Source: Histidinibacterium lentulum
GTDB lineage: Bacteria > Pseudomonadota > Alphaproteobacteria > Rhodobacterales > Rhodobacteraceae
Assembly (NCBI RefSeq): GCF_003789055.1
Contig: NZ_ML119082.1
Location: 186,001-250,000, forward strand
Direction of reading: 5' to 3'
Length of the DNA: 64,000 nt
Shown: in pieces, positions 50,301 to 60,231 of the stretch
Position numbering within the stretch: position 1 is the stretch's first letter
Layout of the letters: each line of letters opens with the position of its first letter
Translations under genes and position numbers: made by a program
Notes under the pieces: generated by a model
What the model saw: only the letters and a program-made list of their open reading frames with translations
Database searches by the model: none
Told to the model about the DNA's origin: nothing

Positions 50301-51065
50301 ATGGACGGATCGGACGCGGCAGCCCTGTTCGATCCCGCGAACTGGTACCGCGAGGGTCAGGGCCCCCGCTATCGCCAGCTTCACGCCTACCTCACCGAGG
50401 CGATCCGCGACGGCCGGCTGCCCGTGGGCAGCCAGCTCCCCCCGGAACGCGACCTCGCCGAATTCGCCGATGTCAGCCGGGTGACGGTGCGCCGTGCCGT
50501 CTCGCAGCTCGCCATGGACGGGCTGATCGACCAGCGCCGAGGATCGGGCAGCTATGTGCGCCCCGGCGCGCCGAGGCTCGAACAATCGCTCTCGCGGCTG
50601 ATGTCCTTCACCGAGCTGATGCAGGCCCGCGGCATGTCCTCCACGAGTCGCATCCTAGCCCGAGGCCTCTTTGCGCCACTTCCGGCAGAGACCATGGCGC
50701 TGGGCCTCGGCACCGGCGAGATGGTGGCCCGGGTCGAGCGCCTGCGCTCGGCGGACGGGGTGCCCATGGCGCTCGAACGGTCCTGCCTGCCGCCCGACGT
50801 GCTGCCCGATCCGGACGCGGTGGAGGTGTCGCTCTATGCGGTGCTGCGCGCCCGCGGCCTTGCGCCCACCCGGGCGATCCAGCGCGTCTCGGCGGTTAAC
50901 ATCACCCCCCGCGAGGCCGAGATCATGGCGCTGGCCGAGGGCACCGCGGCGCTGCAGATCGACCGCACCGCCTATCTCGCCTCGGGCCGCCCGGTGGAAT
51001 TCACGCGCGGCGTCTACCGCTCTGACATCTACGATTTCGTCACCGAGCTGCGGCTGGACAGCTGA
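50301..51065 (+). CDS. GntR-family (HutC/NagR-like) regulator
   Basis: A 254-residue regulator. N-terminal winged helix (LPPERDLAEFADVSRVTVRR, then GLIDQRRGSGSYV, residues about 46-90); C-terminal UTRA effector domain (VARVERLRSADGVPMALERS to EFTRGVYRSDIYDFV). GGAGGAGAG precedes the ATG. It is divergent from the amino-sugar operon and upstream of the GH20 gene. A NagR-like protein would bind ATACCA/TGGTAT sites and release them with GlcN-6-P or GlcNAc-6-P; GalNAc-type effectors (AgaR2-like role) are possible. Confidence 0.9.
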   Translation: MDGSDAAALFDPANWYREGQGPRYRQLHAYLTEAIRDGRLPVGSQLPPERDLAEFADVSRVTVRRAVSQLAMDGLIDQRRGSGSYVRPGAPRLEQSLSRLMSFTELMQARGMSSTSRILARGLFAPLPAETMALGLGTGEMVARVERLRSADGVPMALERSCLPPDVLPDPDAVEVSLYAVLRARGLAPTRAIQRVSAVNITPREAEIMALAEGTAALQIDRTAYLASGRPVEFTRGVYRSDIYDFVTELRLDS

Positions 51066-51096
51066 GGGATGGAACGCCTGTCGCCGGTCCCGGCAT

Positions 51097-51165
51097 GGCG
51101 GGTTGGAACCCCGCCCTACCCGGATACCGAACCCGGGCGATCGCCGTAGGGGGGTTCGCCCCGCC
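51097..51165. repeat. REPIN-like inverted pair of GTAG palindromes
   Basis: One palindrome runs on the minus strand (51097-51119, ending CTAC, the complement of GTAG) and a second on the plus strand (GTAG at 51146-51149, then a GGGG...CCCC stem to 51165), 26 bases apart. Two REPs in opposite orientation are the arrangement known as REPIN, the mobile form of REP elements. It fills the gap between gntR and the GH20 gene. Confidence 0.65.
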
Positions 51166-51228
51166 TGCCACAGACGACAGGACGCCACGCACGGCCCCCG
51201 CTGAACCACCCATCAGGAAGGCTCGCCC

Positions 51229-53037
51229 ATGAAGCTCGACGCCCACATCGACGGCCCCGACATCGCCGTCACCCTGACTGCCGACCGGCCGCTCTCCGCC
51301 CCGGTTCTCTGCTTTTCCCTCATGGCCCCGGCGGAGGTCGTCACCGGCGGCACGCTCGCCCACGCCTGCGCCGGATATTGCGAGGTTGCCCTGCCCGACC
51401 TCGCCCCCGGCATGCCCCATGCCCTGCGCCTGAGACATGTCGCGGGCTTCCAACCCGCCAACCGCGCCTGGCTGCCCCTCGGCGCCCACCTGCGCGCGGG
51501 CGGCGAGACGATCCCGCTCCCGGCCCTGCCCTCCGGCCGCCGCCCCGCCCCGCTCATGGACGGCCCGGCGGCGGAGCTGCGGATCGTCCCGCCGGTGGCC
51601 GGCTTCGCCCCCACGGGCGAGACCGCCGTCGCCACCGCCTTTCACGCCGACCCCAAAGCCTTTGCCCCCGTGGAGGCGCTGGCGCGGCGCACCGGCCTCG
51701 GCCCCTTCCTCGACCCGGCGGGCCTGCCCCTGCGCGTCGCCGTCGACGGTCAGGTCGGCCCCGAGGCCTATCTCCTCGACATCGCCCCGGACGGCGTCGT
51801 CCTGACCGCGAGCTCCCGCACCGGGCGCTTCTACGGTGCGGTCACCCTCCTGACCCTCCGCCATACGCACGCGGGCCGACTGCCCTGTGGCCGGATCGAG
51901 GACGCCCCCCGCTTCGCCTGGCGCGGCCAGCATCTCGACTGCGCGCGGCATTTCTTCGAGCCCGACACCATCGCCCGCCTGATGGACCTGATGGCCCTGC
52001 TGAAGCTCAACCGCTTTCACTGGCATTTCGCCGATGACGAGGCCTTCCGGCTGGAGATCGAGAGCCTGCCGGAGCTCTGGCAAAGGACCGCCTTCCGCGG
52101 CGCGGGCGAGCTGGTGCCCGGCGTCTTCGGCGGCGGTATCCGGGCGGGCGGCAGCTATTCGCTCGACGACGCGCGAACCCTCATCGCCCACGGGGAGGCG
52201 CTCGAGATCGGCATCCTGCCCGAGATCGAGGCCCCCGCCCATGCCTTCACCCTCGCCAAGGTCTTCCCGGAGACGCGCGATCCGGGGGATAAAGGCACCG
52301 AGGCCAGCGTGCAGGGCTATCCCGAGAATGTCCTCAACCCTGCCATGCCCGAAACCTGGCGCGTTCTCGAGGCGATGGCGCAGGAGGTGGCGCAGCTTTT
52401 CCCGCTGGGACTGCTGCATCTCGGCTGCGACGAACTGCCCGAGGGCGCCTGGGAGGGCTCCCCCGCCGCCGACGCGCTGAAGGCGCGGGAGAACCTCGTC
52501 ACCCGCGACGACCTGCAGGGCTGGACCATGCACCGGCTCGCCGGAGCCATCGCCCCCGTCCGCCCCGCCGCCTGGGAAGAGGCCGCGCGGGGCCGCAACG
52601 GCGGCATCGGGCATGACGCCCTCCTCTTCTCCTGGTCCGGTCAGGGACCCGGCATCGAGGCCGCGCGGGCGGGCTACGACGTCGTGATGTGCCCCGCCCA
52701 GCACGTCTATCTCGACATGGCCCACAGCGCCGACCCGGACGACTGGGGCGCCTCCTGGGCCGCCGTCTTGCCGCTCGAGGAGACGCTGACGTGGTCGCCC
52801 GTCCCCGCCGACGCCCCGGACATCGCCCCCCGCGTGGTCGGCGTCGAGGGCACGTTCTGGAGCGAATTCACCACCCGCGACAAGGAGATGGAGGCCATGG
52901 TCGCGCCCCGGATCCTCGGCGTCGCGACCAAGGCCTGGGACCGCACCGACCGTCTGACAGGGCCGGAGCTGCACGCGCTCGCGCGGGCCTACCTGCCGAT
53001 CCTCGACGCCATGGGCTGGGAGAGCGGCTACCGCTGA
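51229..53037 (+). CDS. GH20 family beta-N-acetylhexosaminidase
   Basis: A 602-residue hexosaminidase. The N-terminal part (to about 190) is the GH20b alpha/beta domain; the catalytic barrel follows, with LLKLNRFHWHFADDEAFRLE and the catalytic pair Asp401-Glu402 (HLGCDELPEG). No signal peptide is seen, so it should split imported oligosaccharides in the cytoplasm into N-acetylhexosamine for the ROK kinase. It is probably co-transcribed with gntR through the REPIN. Its 3' end overlaps the convergent abrB-like gene by 10 bases. Confidence 0.9.
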   Translation: MKLDAHIDGPDIAVTLTADRPLSAPVLCFSLMAPAEVVTGGTLAHACAGYCEVALPDLAPGMPHALRLRHVAGFQPANRAWLPLGAHLRAGGETIPLPALPSGRRPAPLMDGPAAELRIVPPVAGFAPTGETAVATAFHADPKAFAPVEALARRTGLGPFLDPAGLPLRVAVDGQVGPEAYLLDIAPDGVVLTASSRTGRFYGAVTLLTLRHTHAGRLPCGRIEDAPRFAWRGQHLDCARHFFEPDTIARLMDLMALLKLNRFHWHFADDEAFRLEIESLPELWQRTAFRGAGELVPGVFGGGIRAGGSYSLDDARTLIAHGEALEIGILPEIEAPAHAFTLAKVFPETRDPGDKGTEASVQGYPENVLNPAMPETWRVLEAMAQEVAQLFPLGLLHLGCDELPEGAWEGSPAADALKARENLVTRDDLQGWTMHRLAGAIAPVRPAAWEEAARGRNGGIGHDALLFSWSGQGPGIEAARAGYDVVMCPAQHVYLDMAHSADPDDWGASWAAVLPLEETLTWSPVPADAPDIAPRVVGVEGTFWSEFTTRDKEMEAMVAPRILGVATKAWDRTDRLTGPELHALARAYLPILDAMGWESGYR

Positions 53038-54092
53038 AGCCGCGCGGCGAGCGGCTTCAGCAGCAGCGGCGCCACCGCCACCAGCACCGCGATCCGCACG
53101 ATGTGGTGGGCCGTGACATAGGCCACGTCGGCCCCCATCGCGAGCGCCACGAGCCCCATCTCGGTCAGCCCGCCCGGCGCGAAGGCGAGCACCACCTGCG
53201 CGACCGGCTGGCCGATCAATTCGGCAAAGGCAAAGGCCACCGCGATGCACAGCGCCAGCGCCACGCTCGTCGCCCCGACGCTCAGCGCCAGCGCCCGGAG
53301 CACCAGGTCCCGCCCGGCGCCCAGGAAACGGCAGCCCATGATCGTGCCGAGAAACACTTGCGCCGCTGCCACCAGCCAGCCCGGGGGCGCGCCGTCCGTC
53401 CAGCCGACGAGGTGAACGGCGGCGCTCAGCAGCATCGGCCCCAGCAGCGTCGGCGCGGGCAGCTTCAGCCGCGGGCCCAGCCAGACCCCCGCCACCCCGC
53501 TCATGCAGAGCAGGACGACGTCCCCGGGGCCCAGCGCCATGCCCTCGGCAAAGGCACCGCCCGACACGTCGAGCCCGAGGCCCCAGCGGAACACCAGCGC
53601 GATCACCGCCACCGTGATCACGATGCGCGCGGCATGGGTGAGCACGATACGCCGCCCGTCGCCGCCCATGTCCTCGCCCAGCATCATCATCTCCACCATG
53701 CCGCCCGGCATGGCCGAGAAGAACGCGGTGACGGTGTCCATGCGTCCCACACGGATGTAGAACGGCACCAGAACCGCCGCGGCCACCGCCACATAGCCCA
53801 GCAGGATCGCCAGCGAGAGCGCCCAGCCCGCGATGTCGCCCAGAAGGTCCGGACTGAAGGCCGCGCCCAGCATCACGCCGATCACCGCCGTCACCAGCGT
53901 CCGCGCGCCGGCGGGCGGCTTCAGCCCCGCTCCCGCCAGCACCGCCGCCAGCGTGGCGAGCATCGAGCCCAGCATCCACGGCAGCGGCAGGTCCAGCGCC
54001 CAGCAGAGCGTGCCCCCCGCGGCCCCCAGTGCCAGCGTCGCCGCGATGCGGGCGGCCTCGACGGCGGGAAACGGGGCGGAGGAGGCGGGCAT
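53028..54092 (-). CDS. AbrB-family membrane protein (formerly putative ammonia monooxygenase)
   Basis: A 354-residue very hydrophobic protein with about ten helices and two repeats of the AbrB duplication: [20 protein letters not shown] with [20 protein letters not shown], and [19 protein letters not shown] with [20 protein letters not shown]. The PGG(M/L).EM motif is typical of the family. Members are integral membrane proteins of uncertain function, often called AbrB and linked to export or regulation. The ATG at 54092 is preferred; the upstream extension overlaps the valS promoter. Confidence 0.85.
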   Translation of the reverse strand: MPASSAPFPAVEAARIAATLALGAAGGTLCWALDLPLPWMLGSMLATLAAVLAGAGLKPPAGARTLVTAVIGVMLGAAFSPDLLGDIAGWALSLAILLGYVAVAAAVLVPFYIRVGRMDTVTAFFSAMPGGMVEMMMLGEDMGGDGRRIVLTHAARIVITVAVIALVFRWGLGLDVSGGAFAEGMALGPGDVVLLCMSGVAGVWLGPRLKLPAPTLLGPMLLSAAVHLVGWTDGAPPGWLVAAAQVFLGTIMGCRFLGAGRDLVLRALALSVGATSVALALCIAVAFAFAELIGQPVAQVVLAFAPGGLTEMGLVALAMGADVAYVTAHHIVRIAVLVAVAPLLLKPLAARLQR

Positions 54093-54195
54093 GTCGCCCC
54101 CGTTACGACCCCGCCCTGCCGGGCGCAAGCACCGGCCCTTCCCCTTGGCCTGCCTTCCCGCTATCCCGGCCCCGATCCCGAAGGAGGCCCCGACG

Positions 54196-57100
54196 ATGCC
54201 CATGGAAAAGACCTTCGACGCGAGCGAAGCCGAACCGCGCCTCTACGCCGCCTGGGAAGAGGCCGGCTGCTTCCGCGCCGGCGCAGGAAAACGCCGCGAC
54301 GAGAGCTTCTGCATCATGATCCCGCCGCCCAACGTGACGGGCGCGCTTCATGTGGGCCACGCCTTCAACAACACGCTCCAGGACATCCTCGTCCGCTGGC
54401 ACCGGATGCGCGGGTTCGACACGCTCTGGCAGCCGGGGCAGGACCACGCGGGCATCGCCACCCAGCTTCAGGTCGAGAAGAAGCTGAAGGCCGAGGAGGG
54501 CAAGCGCCGCACCGACCTCACCCGGGAGGAGTTCATCGCCCGCGTCTGGGACTGGAAGGGCGCCTCCGGCTCGACCATCATCAACCAGCTGAAACGGCTG
54601 GGCTCCTCCTGCGACTGGTCGCGCAACGCCTTCACCATGGCCGGCGCGCCGGGAGACCCGCGCACCGGCCACGAGAACTCGCCCGATTTCCACGACGCTG
54701 TCATCCGCACCTTCGTCGAGATGTACGAAAAGGGCCTGATCTACCGCGGCAAGCGGCTGGTGAACTGGGACCCCCATTTCGAGACCGCGATCTCCGACCT
54801 CGAGGTCGAGAACCGCGAGACGCCCGGCCACATGTGGCACTTCAAGTATCCCCTCGCCGGCGGCGAGACCTACACCTACGTCGAGAAGGACGCGGACGGC
54901 ACGATCATCCTCGAAGAGGAGCGCGACTACATCGCCATCGCCACGACCCGGCCCGAGACGATGCTGGGCGACGGCGCCGTCGCGGTTCATCCGTCCGATG
55001 ATCGCTATGCCCCGATCGTCGGGAAGCTCTGCGAGATCCCCGTGGGCCCCAGGGCGCACCGCCGCCTGATCCCGATCATCACCGACCCCTACCCCGACCC
55101 GGCCTTCGGCTCCGGCGCGGTGAAGATCACCGGCGCGCACGACTTCAACGACTACGCGGTCGCGCAGCGCGCGGGCATCCCGATGTACCGCCTGATGGAC
55201 ACCGCGGGCCGGATGCGGGACGACGGTCTGTCCTACGAGGACGCCGCCCACCGCGCCCAGTCCATCGCGGCTGGCTCTGCCTTCACCATCGAGGAGGTCG
55301 ATACCTTCAACCTCGTTCCCGAGCACCTGCGCGGCCTCGACCGGTTCGAGGCCCGGGCGAAGGTGGTCGAGGAGATCACCGCCGAGGGCCTCGCGGTGAT
55401 GACGCAGCCCGACGACCCCCGCCTCGGCACGGCGGCGCGGAAACCCGCCGAGCCCGAGGAAGGCGCCGAGGAGCGCGCCCTCGTGCCGCTCGTCGAGGCC
55501 AAGCCCATCATGCAGCCCTTCGGCGACCGCTCCCAGGTGGTGATCGAGCCGATGCTCACCGACCAGTGGTTCGTCGATGCCGAGAAGATCGTGGGCGCGG
55601 CACTCGACGCCGTCCGCGACGGGCGCACGAGAATCCTGCCCGAAAGCGGCGAGAAGACCTATTACCACTGGCTCGAGAACATCGAGCCCTGGTGCATCTC
55701 GCGCCAGCTCTGGTGGGGGCACCAGATCCCCGTGTGGTACGGTCTCGACCTCGGCGCGCCCGGCTTCCGCGACGACGAGGGCGATGGGCGGCTCGACGAT
55801 GTGGAACTGATGCGCCTGCTGGGCGAGGGCGGGATGCTGCACCTGGGCGACGTCCATCGCTGCGCCGCCGATTTCGAGGGGGTGCGCGAGGGCTTCTTCG
55901 ACGAGATCGCCGACCTTCCCACGCCGCTCAACCACGCCCGCGTGGTCGAGGTCGCGGACAAGCAGGAGGCGATGGAGGCGCTGGCCGCCAGCCTCGCCGC
56001 CTACAACCTCTCGGAGGACCCGACAGAGCTGGTCTACCCGGTCTGGCGCGACGCGGACGTGCTCGACACCTGGTTCTCCTCCGGCCTCTGGCCCGTGGGC
56101 ACCCTCGGCTGGCCCGAGGAGACCGAGGAACTGGCCCGCTACTTCCCCACGAGCGTGCTGGTCACCGGCTTCGACATCCTGTTCTTCTGGGTCGCCCGGA
56201 TGATGATGATGCAGCTTGCCGTGGTCGGTCAGGTGCCCTTCCACACCGTCTATCTTCACCAGCTCGTCCGCGACGAGAAGGGCCAGAAGATGTCGAAGAC
56301 GAAGGGCAACGTCATCGACCCGCTGGAGATCGTCGACACCTACGGCGCCGACGCCCTGCGCTTCGCCAACGCCTCCATGGCGGCCCTGGGCGGCGTGCTG
56401 AAACTTTCCGAGGACCGGATCAAGGGCACGCGCAACTTCGGCACCAAGCTCTGGAACGCCTGCCGCTTCGCCGAAATGAACGGCGTGTTCGAAAACCACA
56501 AGCAAGGCGCCGGAATCCCGGCAAATCCCGCCGCCCCGGTCAACAGATGGATACTGGGCGAAACCGCCCGCACCCGCGAGGCGGTCGATGCGGCGCTCTC
56601 GGGCTACCGGTTCAACGAGGCCGCGCAGGTGCTCTACGGCTTTGTCTGGAACAAGGTCTGCGACTGGTACTTGGAATTCTCCAAACCGCTCCTGATGGAC
56701 GGCACCGAGGCCGAGAAGGCCGAGACCCGCGCCACCATGGCCTGGGTGCTCGACCAGTGCCTGATCCTGCTGCACCCGATCATGCCCTTCGTGACCGAGG
56801 AACTCTGGCAGAAACTGGGGCAACGGGACGGCTTTCTCGCCCTCGCCCCCTGGCCCGAATACGATGCAGCAGGCCTCGCCGACGCGAAGGCCGATGCCGA
56901 GATGGGCTGGGTCATCGGGCTGATCGAGGACATCCGCTCGGCGCGCGCGCAGGTCAACGTGCCCGTCGGCCTCTACGTGCCGCTGGTGCAGACCTCCGCC
57001 GACGCCGCCGCCCGCGCCGCGTGGTCCGCCAACGAGACGCTCATCAAGCGCCTCGCGCGGATCGACAGCCTCACCGAAGGCGCCGAGACGCCCAAGGGGG

Positions 57101-57366
57101 CCATCTCCATCGCCGCCCCCGGCGCCAGCTTCGCCCTGCCGCTCGCCGACATCATCGACGTGGCGGCCGAAAAGACCCGGCTGGAGAAAAGCCATGCCAA
57201 GCTGCAAAAGGAGATCGGGGGCCTGAAAGGCCGGCTCGACAACCCGAGATTCGCGGAAAGCGCCCCCGAGGAGGTGGTCGAGGAGGCCCGGACGAACCTC
57301 GCCCTGCGCGAGGAGGAAGCGGCCAAGATCGAGGCGGCGCTCATGCGCCTGAAGGAACTGGCCTGA
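54196..57366 (+). CDS. valS: Valyl-tRNA synthetase
   Basis: A 1056-residue class Ia synthetase charging tRNA-Val. HVGH at 52-55 (the HIGH motif) and KMSKT at 698-702 (KMSKS motif) form the ATP site; the CP1 editing domain is in between ([26 protein letters not shown]), and the C-terminus is a coiled coil ([20 protein letters not shown]). AAGGAGG lies eight bases before the chosen ATG; a second ATG two codons in is possible. Length is slightly above the usual bacterial enzyme owing to insertions around residues 410-435 and 530-600. Confidence 0.96.
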   Translation: MPMEKTFDASEAEPRLYAAWEEAGCFRAGAGKRRDESFCIMIPPPNVTGALHVGHAFNNTLQDILVRWHRMRGFDTLWQPGQDHAGIATQLQVEKKLKAEEGKRRTDLTREEFIARVWDWKGASGSTIINQLKRLGSSCDWSRNAFTMAGAPGDPRTGHENSPDFHDAVIRTFVEMYEKGLIYRGKRLVNWDPHFETAISDLEVENRETPGHMWHFKYPLAGGETYTYVEKDADGTIILEEERDYIAIATTRPETMLGDGAVAVHPSDDRYAPIVGKLCEIPVGPRAHRRLIPIITDPYPDPAFGSGAVKITGAHDFNDYAVAQRAGIPMYRLMDTAGRMRDDGLSYEDAAHRAQSIAAGSAFTIEEVDTFNLVPEHLRGLDRFEARAKVVEEITAEGLAVMTQPDDPRLGTAARKPAEPEEGAEERALVPLVEAKPIMQPFGDRSQVVIEPMLTDQWFVDAEKIVGAALDAVRDGRTRILPESGEKTYYHWLENIEPWCISRQLWWGHQIPVWYGLDLGAPGFRDDEGDGRLDDVELMRLLGEGGMLHLGDVHRCAADFEGVREGFFDEIADLPTPLNHARVVEVADKQEAMEALAASLAAYNLSEDPTELVYPVWRDADVLDTWFSSGLWPVGTLGWPEETEELARYFPTSVLVTGFDILFFWVARMMMMQLAVVGQVPFHTVYLHQLVRDEKGQKMSKTKGNVIDPLEIVDTYGADALRFANASMAALGGVLKLSEDRIKGTRNFGTKLWNACRFAEMNGVFENHKQGAGIPANPAAPVNRWILGETARTREAVDAALSGYRFNEAAQVLYGFVWNKVCDWYLEFSKPLLMDGTEAEKAETRATMAWVLDQCLILLHPIMPFVTEELWQKLGQRDGFLALAPWPEYDAAGLADAKADAEMGWVIGLIEDIRSARAQVNVPVGLYVPLVQTSADAAARAAWSANETLIKRLARIDSLTEGAETPKGAISIAAPGASFALPLADIIDVAAEKTRLEKSHAKLQKEIGGLKGRLDNPRFAESAPEEVVEEARTNLALREEEAAKIEAALMRLKELA

Positions 57367-57432
57367 TCCTCATCTGGCCACAAATACTCCCTGCCGCGGC
57401 CCGCCCCGGGCGCGCGGCAGGAGAAGGTGACC

Positions 57433-57762
57433 ATGTCGACAGCCCTCGCCCGCATCGCCCAGCGCCTGATCGACGCCTTTCAGGAGGAGGGCAAGCTCGA
57501 TCACCTCAAGGGCGCGGGACAGCCCCTCCCCGCGCGGTCGACCAACCCCAATCTCGACGCCGCGACCGAGATCGGTCATCGCGTGATGGCGGAGAATGGC
57601 GCCGTCCCGCCGGAGGTCGCCATGCGCAAGGCCCTGTCGGAGGCCCGCGCGGCCTTCAAGGCCGCCGGAACCGACGACGAGAAGCGCGCGGCGATGGGAC
57701 GGATCGCGGACCTCGAACTCCGGATCAACATGGCCGCGGAATTCAGGATGCGCCGCCGCTAG
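57433..57762 (+). CDS. DUF1992 (DnaJC28-like) protein, copy 1
   Basis: A 109-residue DUF1992 protein. The ATG at 57433 follows AGGAGAAGG; an in-frame GTG at 57427 is an alternative. The core RIAQRLIDAFQEEGKLDHLK, GAGQPLP and LRINMAAEFRMRRR are the family's hallmarks, which in DnaJ-like forms binds partner proteins; no J-domain is present. It is 66 bases after valS and in tandem with a paralogue. Function unknown. Confidence 0.85.
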   Translation: MSTALARIAQRLIDAFQEEGKLDHLKGAGQPLPARSTNPNLDAATEIGHRVMAENGAVPPEVAMRKALSEARAAFKAAGTDDEKRAAMGRIADLELRINMAAEFRMRRR

Positions 57763-57794
57763 CGGCAGTCGCGCGCCGCGCCTATGTTGCAGCC

Positions 57795-58127
57795 ATGTCC
57801 AGATCGCTCCGTTCCCTGACCGAAGCCCAGATCCGCAAGGCGGAGGCCGAGGGACAGCTCTCGGGCCTCGAGGGCGAGGGCCGGCCCCTGCCGGACCGCT
57901 CGGGCGAGGCCTTCCTCGACGAAGGCACCCGCGTCGCCCACCGGATCATGGCCGAGGCCGGCGTGCGCCCGCAGGAATTCGACCTCAAGGAAAAGCTCTC
58001 CGCCGCCCGTCGTGCCCATGCCGCCGCCCGGACGGAGGACGCGCGCCGGGAGGCGATGGCCGCGATCGCCAAGGCCGAGATGGCCTATGCCATGGCCGTA
58101 GAGGCCCGCCGCCGCTTCATGCGCTGA
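57795..58127 (+). CDS. DUF1992 (DnaJC28-like) protein, copy 2
   Basis: A 110-residue paralogue of the preceding gene: AQIRKAEAEGQLSGLEGEGR, RPLPDRSGEAF, GTRVAHRIMAEAGVRPQEFD and AKAEMAYAMAVEARRRFMR align with copy 1 throughout (basic -RRR C-terminus included). Thirty-two bases separate the two. Divergence suggests different partners rather than a recent duplication. Confidence 0.85.
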   Translation: MSRSLRSLTEAQIRKAEAEGQLSGLEGEGRPLPDRSGEAFLDEGTRVAHRIMAEAGVRPQEFDLKEKLSAARRAHAAARTEDARREAMAAIAKAEMAYAMAVEARRRFMR

Positions 58128-58173
58128 GCGTGTGGCGTATGCCGGATGGGTCGCCCTGACCCCTTTCCGGACA

Positions 58174-58971
58174 TCAGCCCGCCCGCACCGCCGGGCGGCT
58201 GCGCTCGGCCAGGACCTTGTGGAATTCCTCCAGCACCTGCGCCTCGCCATAGCCGCGCGCGAGGCGCCGCAGGCCGAAATGGACGTGGGCCATCTCGACG
58301 TAATAGTCGATGAAGGCATAGTTGGTCCCAGCCCCCGCCGCCGCCCCGATGAGCGGCACCGCCCCCGCCGCGAGCTTCTGGCCCAGCACAGCGGCGAAGC
58401 GCGGCGCCACGGCGGCGATGAGCCGGTGTACCGCCGGCCCCGTCAGCGACAGCCGCGCACCGAGAAAGGACGTGTCGATCCCGTCGTCCTCTTCCCCCGG
58501 CCCGCCCGAGCCGAAGACGCGCAGGCATTCCAGCCGCGTCTCCACGCTCCTCGGGTCCTCGCCGTTCTGCGCCGCGACGCCCTGCACGGCGCGGAAGATC
58601 ACCGTGGTCGCCACCGGCAGTTCCGCCAGCGCAGTAGGGAGGCCCCCAAGGCCGCCCAGCGCGCCCGATAGCGCGGCAAAGGCCTTGTTCGCCCGGTCCC
58701 CCTCCCAGCGCCCGCCGGTACCAGAGGCCACCTCGTAGGACCGCTCGAGCGCTGTGCGGGCAACCTCGTTGATCCGCCCGCGCGCGCCCTTGGGAAGCCG
58801 CTTCATCGCGTCCTCCACCTGACCGCCGGCAAAGGTGATGACCTGCATCAGCAGCCCGCGGGCGCGGCGCTGCCGGTCCACGAGCGCGGCGATCTCGGCG
58901 CGCGCGGCCTCGTCGAGCGGCACCGGCGGCGGCTCGGGATTGATCTCGCGGAGGGGATTCGGCTCGTCCAT
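58174..58971 (-). CDS. EcsC family protein
   Basis: A 265-residue protein resembling the EcsC family. The start at 58971 (MDEPNPLREINPEPPPVPLD) lacks a strong ribosome-binding site. GALGGLGGLPTALAELPVAT, IFRAVQGVAAQNGEDPRSVE and GAAAGAGTNYAFIDYYVEMA are family landmarks; the Gly/Ala-rich segments could contact membranes. The EcsC function is unclear in proteobacteria. It converges on the DUF1992 genes and lies downstream of the GNAT gene. Confidence 0.82.
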   Translation of the reverse strand: MDEPNPLREINPEPPPVPLDEAARAEIAALVDRQRRARGLLMQVITFAGGQVEDAMKRLPKGARGRINEVARTALERSYEVASGTGGRWEGDRANKAFAALSGALGGLGGLPTALAELPVATTVIFRAVQGVAAQNGEDPRSVETRLECLRVFGSGGPGEEDDGIDTSFLGARLSLTGPAVHRLIAAVAPRFAAVLGQKLAAGAVPLIGAAAGAGTNYAFIDYYVEMAHVHFGLRRLARGYGEAQVLEEFHKVLAERSRPAVRAG

Positions 58972-59003
58972 GGAAGAAGAAATGGGGAGCCCCGCCCCCC
59001 TGG

Positions 59004-59489
59004 TCAATCCACCGCACGCGTCACGGCGCCCGAAACACCCATCCAGGCACCGGGCCGCAGCGCCAGCCCCAGGACCCGCTCGGGATTGGTGGGCGGCGGC
59101 ATCTCCACCTCCTCGAGCCGCCGGAAGCCGAACCGCCCGTAATAGGGCGCATCCCCCACCAGCATGAGCCGCGCCTCCCCCGCCTGGGCCGCGCGTTCCA
59201 CCACGGAGCGAATGAGAAAGGCGCCCAGCCCCTCGCCCTGCCGGGTCGGATGCACCGCGATCGGCCCCACCAGCAGCGCCCGCGCCGCGCCCACCTTCAC
59301 CGGCCAGACCCGGATCGCGCCGCCCAGCGCGCCGTCCTCGTCGCGCCACAGAAGGCAGAGCCGGCCCTCCGGCGGCACGCCCTCGCGCAGCCGGTAGGAG
59401 GAGAGCGCGGTGCGGCCGGGCGCGAAGCAGAGGTCGTAGAGCGCCTCCACCTCCCACCAGTCCTCCGCCCGCTCCTCCGATATGCCCAT
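59004..59489 (-). CDS. GNAT family N-acetyltransferase
   Basis: A 161-residue acetyltransferase, YhbS-like in arrangement. LLVGPIAVHPTRQGEGLGAFLIRSV carries the acetyl-CoA-binding R/Q-x-x-G-x-G/A signature (near residues 83-88), and LVGDAPYYGRFGFRR is the typical C-terminal motif of this subgroup. The acceptor cannot be told. Confidence 0.87.
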   Translation of the reverse strand: MGISEERAEDWWEVEALYDLCFAPGRTALSSYRLREGVPPEGRLCLLWRDEDGALGGAIRVWPVKVGAARALLVGPIAVHPTRQGEGLGAFLIRSVVERAAQAGEARLMLVGDAPYYGRFGFRRLEEVEMPPPTNPERVLGLALRPGAWMGVSGAVTRAVD

Positions 59490-59561
59490 CGTCCGCCCCG
59501 CCGCCGTGCTGGCGGCGCGCCTAGCATGGGGCTAGGTCGGGGGCAAACCGGAGGAATCGCG

Positions 59562-60164
59562 ATGTTCTACCGCCCAGAGGATGGCCACGGCCTGCCGCGC
59601 AACCCGTTCAACGCCATCGTCACGCCCCGCCCCATCGGCTGGATCTCCACCCGCGGCGCCGACGGGCGCGACAACCTCGCGCCCTACAGCTTCTTCAACG
59701 CGGTGGCCTACACGCCGCCCATGGTGATGTTCGCCTCCACCTCCGCCAAGGAGGACCGCGACGATACCAAGGACAGCGCCGCCAACATCCGCGACACCGG
59801 CGTCTTTGCCGTCAACATCGTCAGCTACGCCCTGCGCGACGCGATGAACGCCAGCTCCGCCGGCCTGCCCCGCGAGGCGGACGAATTCGCCCACGCGGGC
59901 CTTGCCAAGGCGCAATGCCGGACCGTCGACTGCCCCTTCGTCGCCGAGGCCCCCGCCGTGCTCGAATGCCGCCTGGTGGAGCAGGTCCGTCTGCCCGGAG
60001 AGGCCAACCTCGTCAGTTTCGGCGAGGTCACCGGCGTGCATATCCGCGACGAATTCCTGAAGGACGGCCGGCTCGACCTGACTCTCTACCAGCCGCTCAC
60101 CCGCCTCGGGTACCAGGATTACAGCCGCATCACCGAGCTCTTCCCGCTCAGGCGGCCGGACTGA
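59562..60164 (+). CDS. Flavin reductase-like (FMN-binding split-barrel) protein
   Basis: A 200-residue protein of the flavin reductase-like domain family. GGAGGA precedes the ATG. PFNAIVTPRPIGWISTRGAD (substrate/flavin loop) and NLAPYSFFNAVAYTPPMVMF are diagnostic; the C-terminal LTRLGYQDYSRITELF occurs in the DIM6/NTAB-like subgroup. It may supply reduced flavin or act on a small molecule. It is far from the halogenase gene and in a different transcription unit. Confidence 0.88.
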   Translation: MFYRPEDGHGLPRNPFNAIVTPRPIGWISTRGADGRDNLAPYSFFNAVAYTPPMVMFASTSAKEDRDDTKDSAANIRDTGVFAVNIVSYALRDAMNASSAGLPREADEFAHAGLAKAQCRTVDCPFVAEAPAVLECRLVEQVRLPGEANLVSFGEVTGVHIRDEFLKDGRLDLTLYQPLTRLGYQDYSRITELFPLRRPD

Positions 60165-60231
60165 CGGCGCGGCTTCCCATGGGCGATGCTATCGCATAGG
60201 TTGTGCCCGACACGGCCAGGGGACAGGACAC

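Noticed and set aside
54103-57207. A 1034-codon minus-strand open frame opposite valS
   Set aside because: Entirely antisense to a housekeeping synthetase with all motifs intact.
57363-57432. The sequence ATCTGGCCACAAATACTCC after valS as a conserved intergenic element
   Set aside because: I recall similar motifs from Rhodobacter-type genomes, but there is only one copy in this window and I could not verify the match.
59562-60164. The flavin reductase-like protein as reductase partner of the halogenase
   Set aside because: It is 27 kb away in an unrelated transcription unit, and its subgroup is not that of known halogenase partners.
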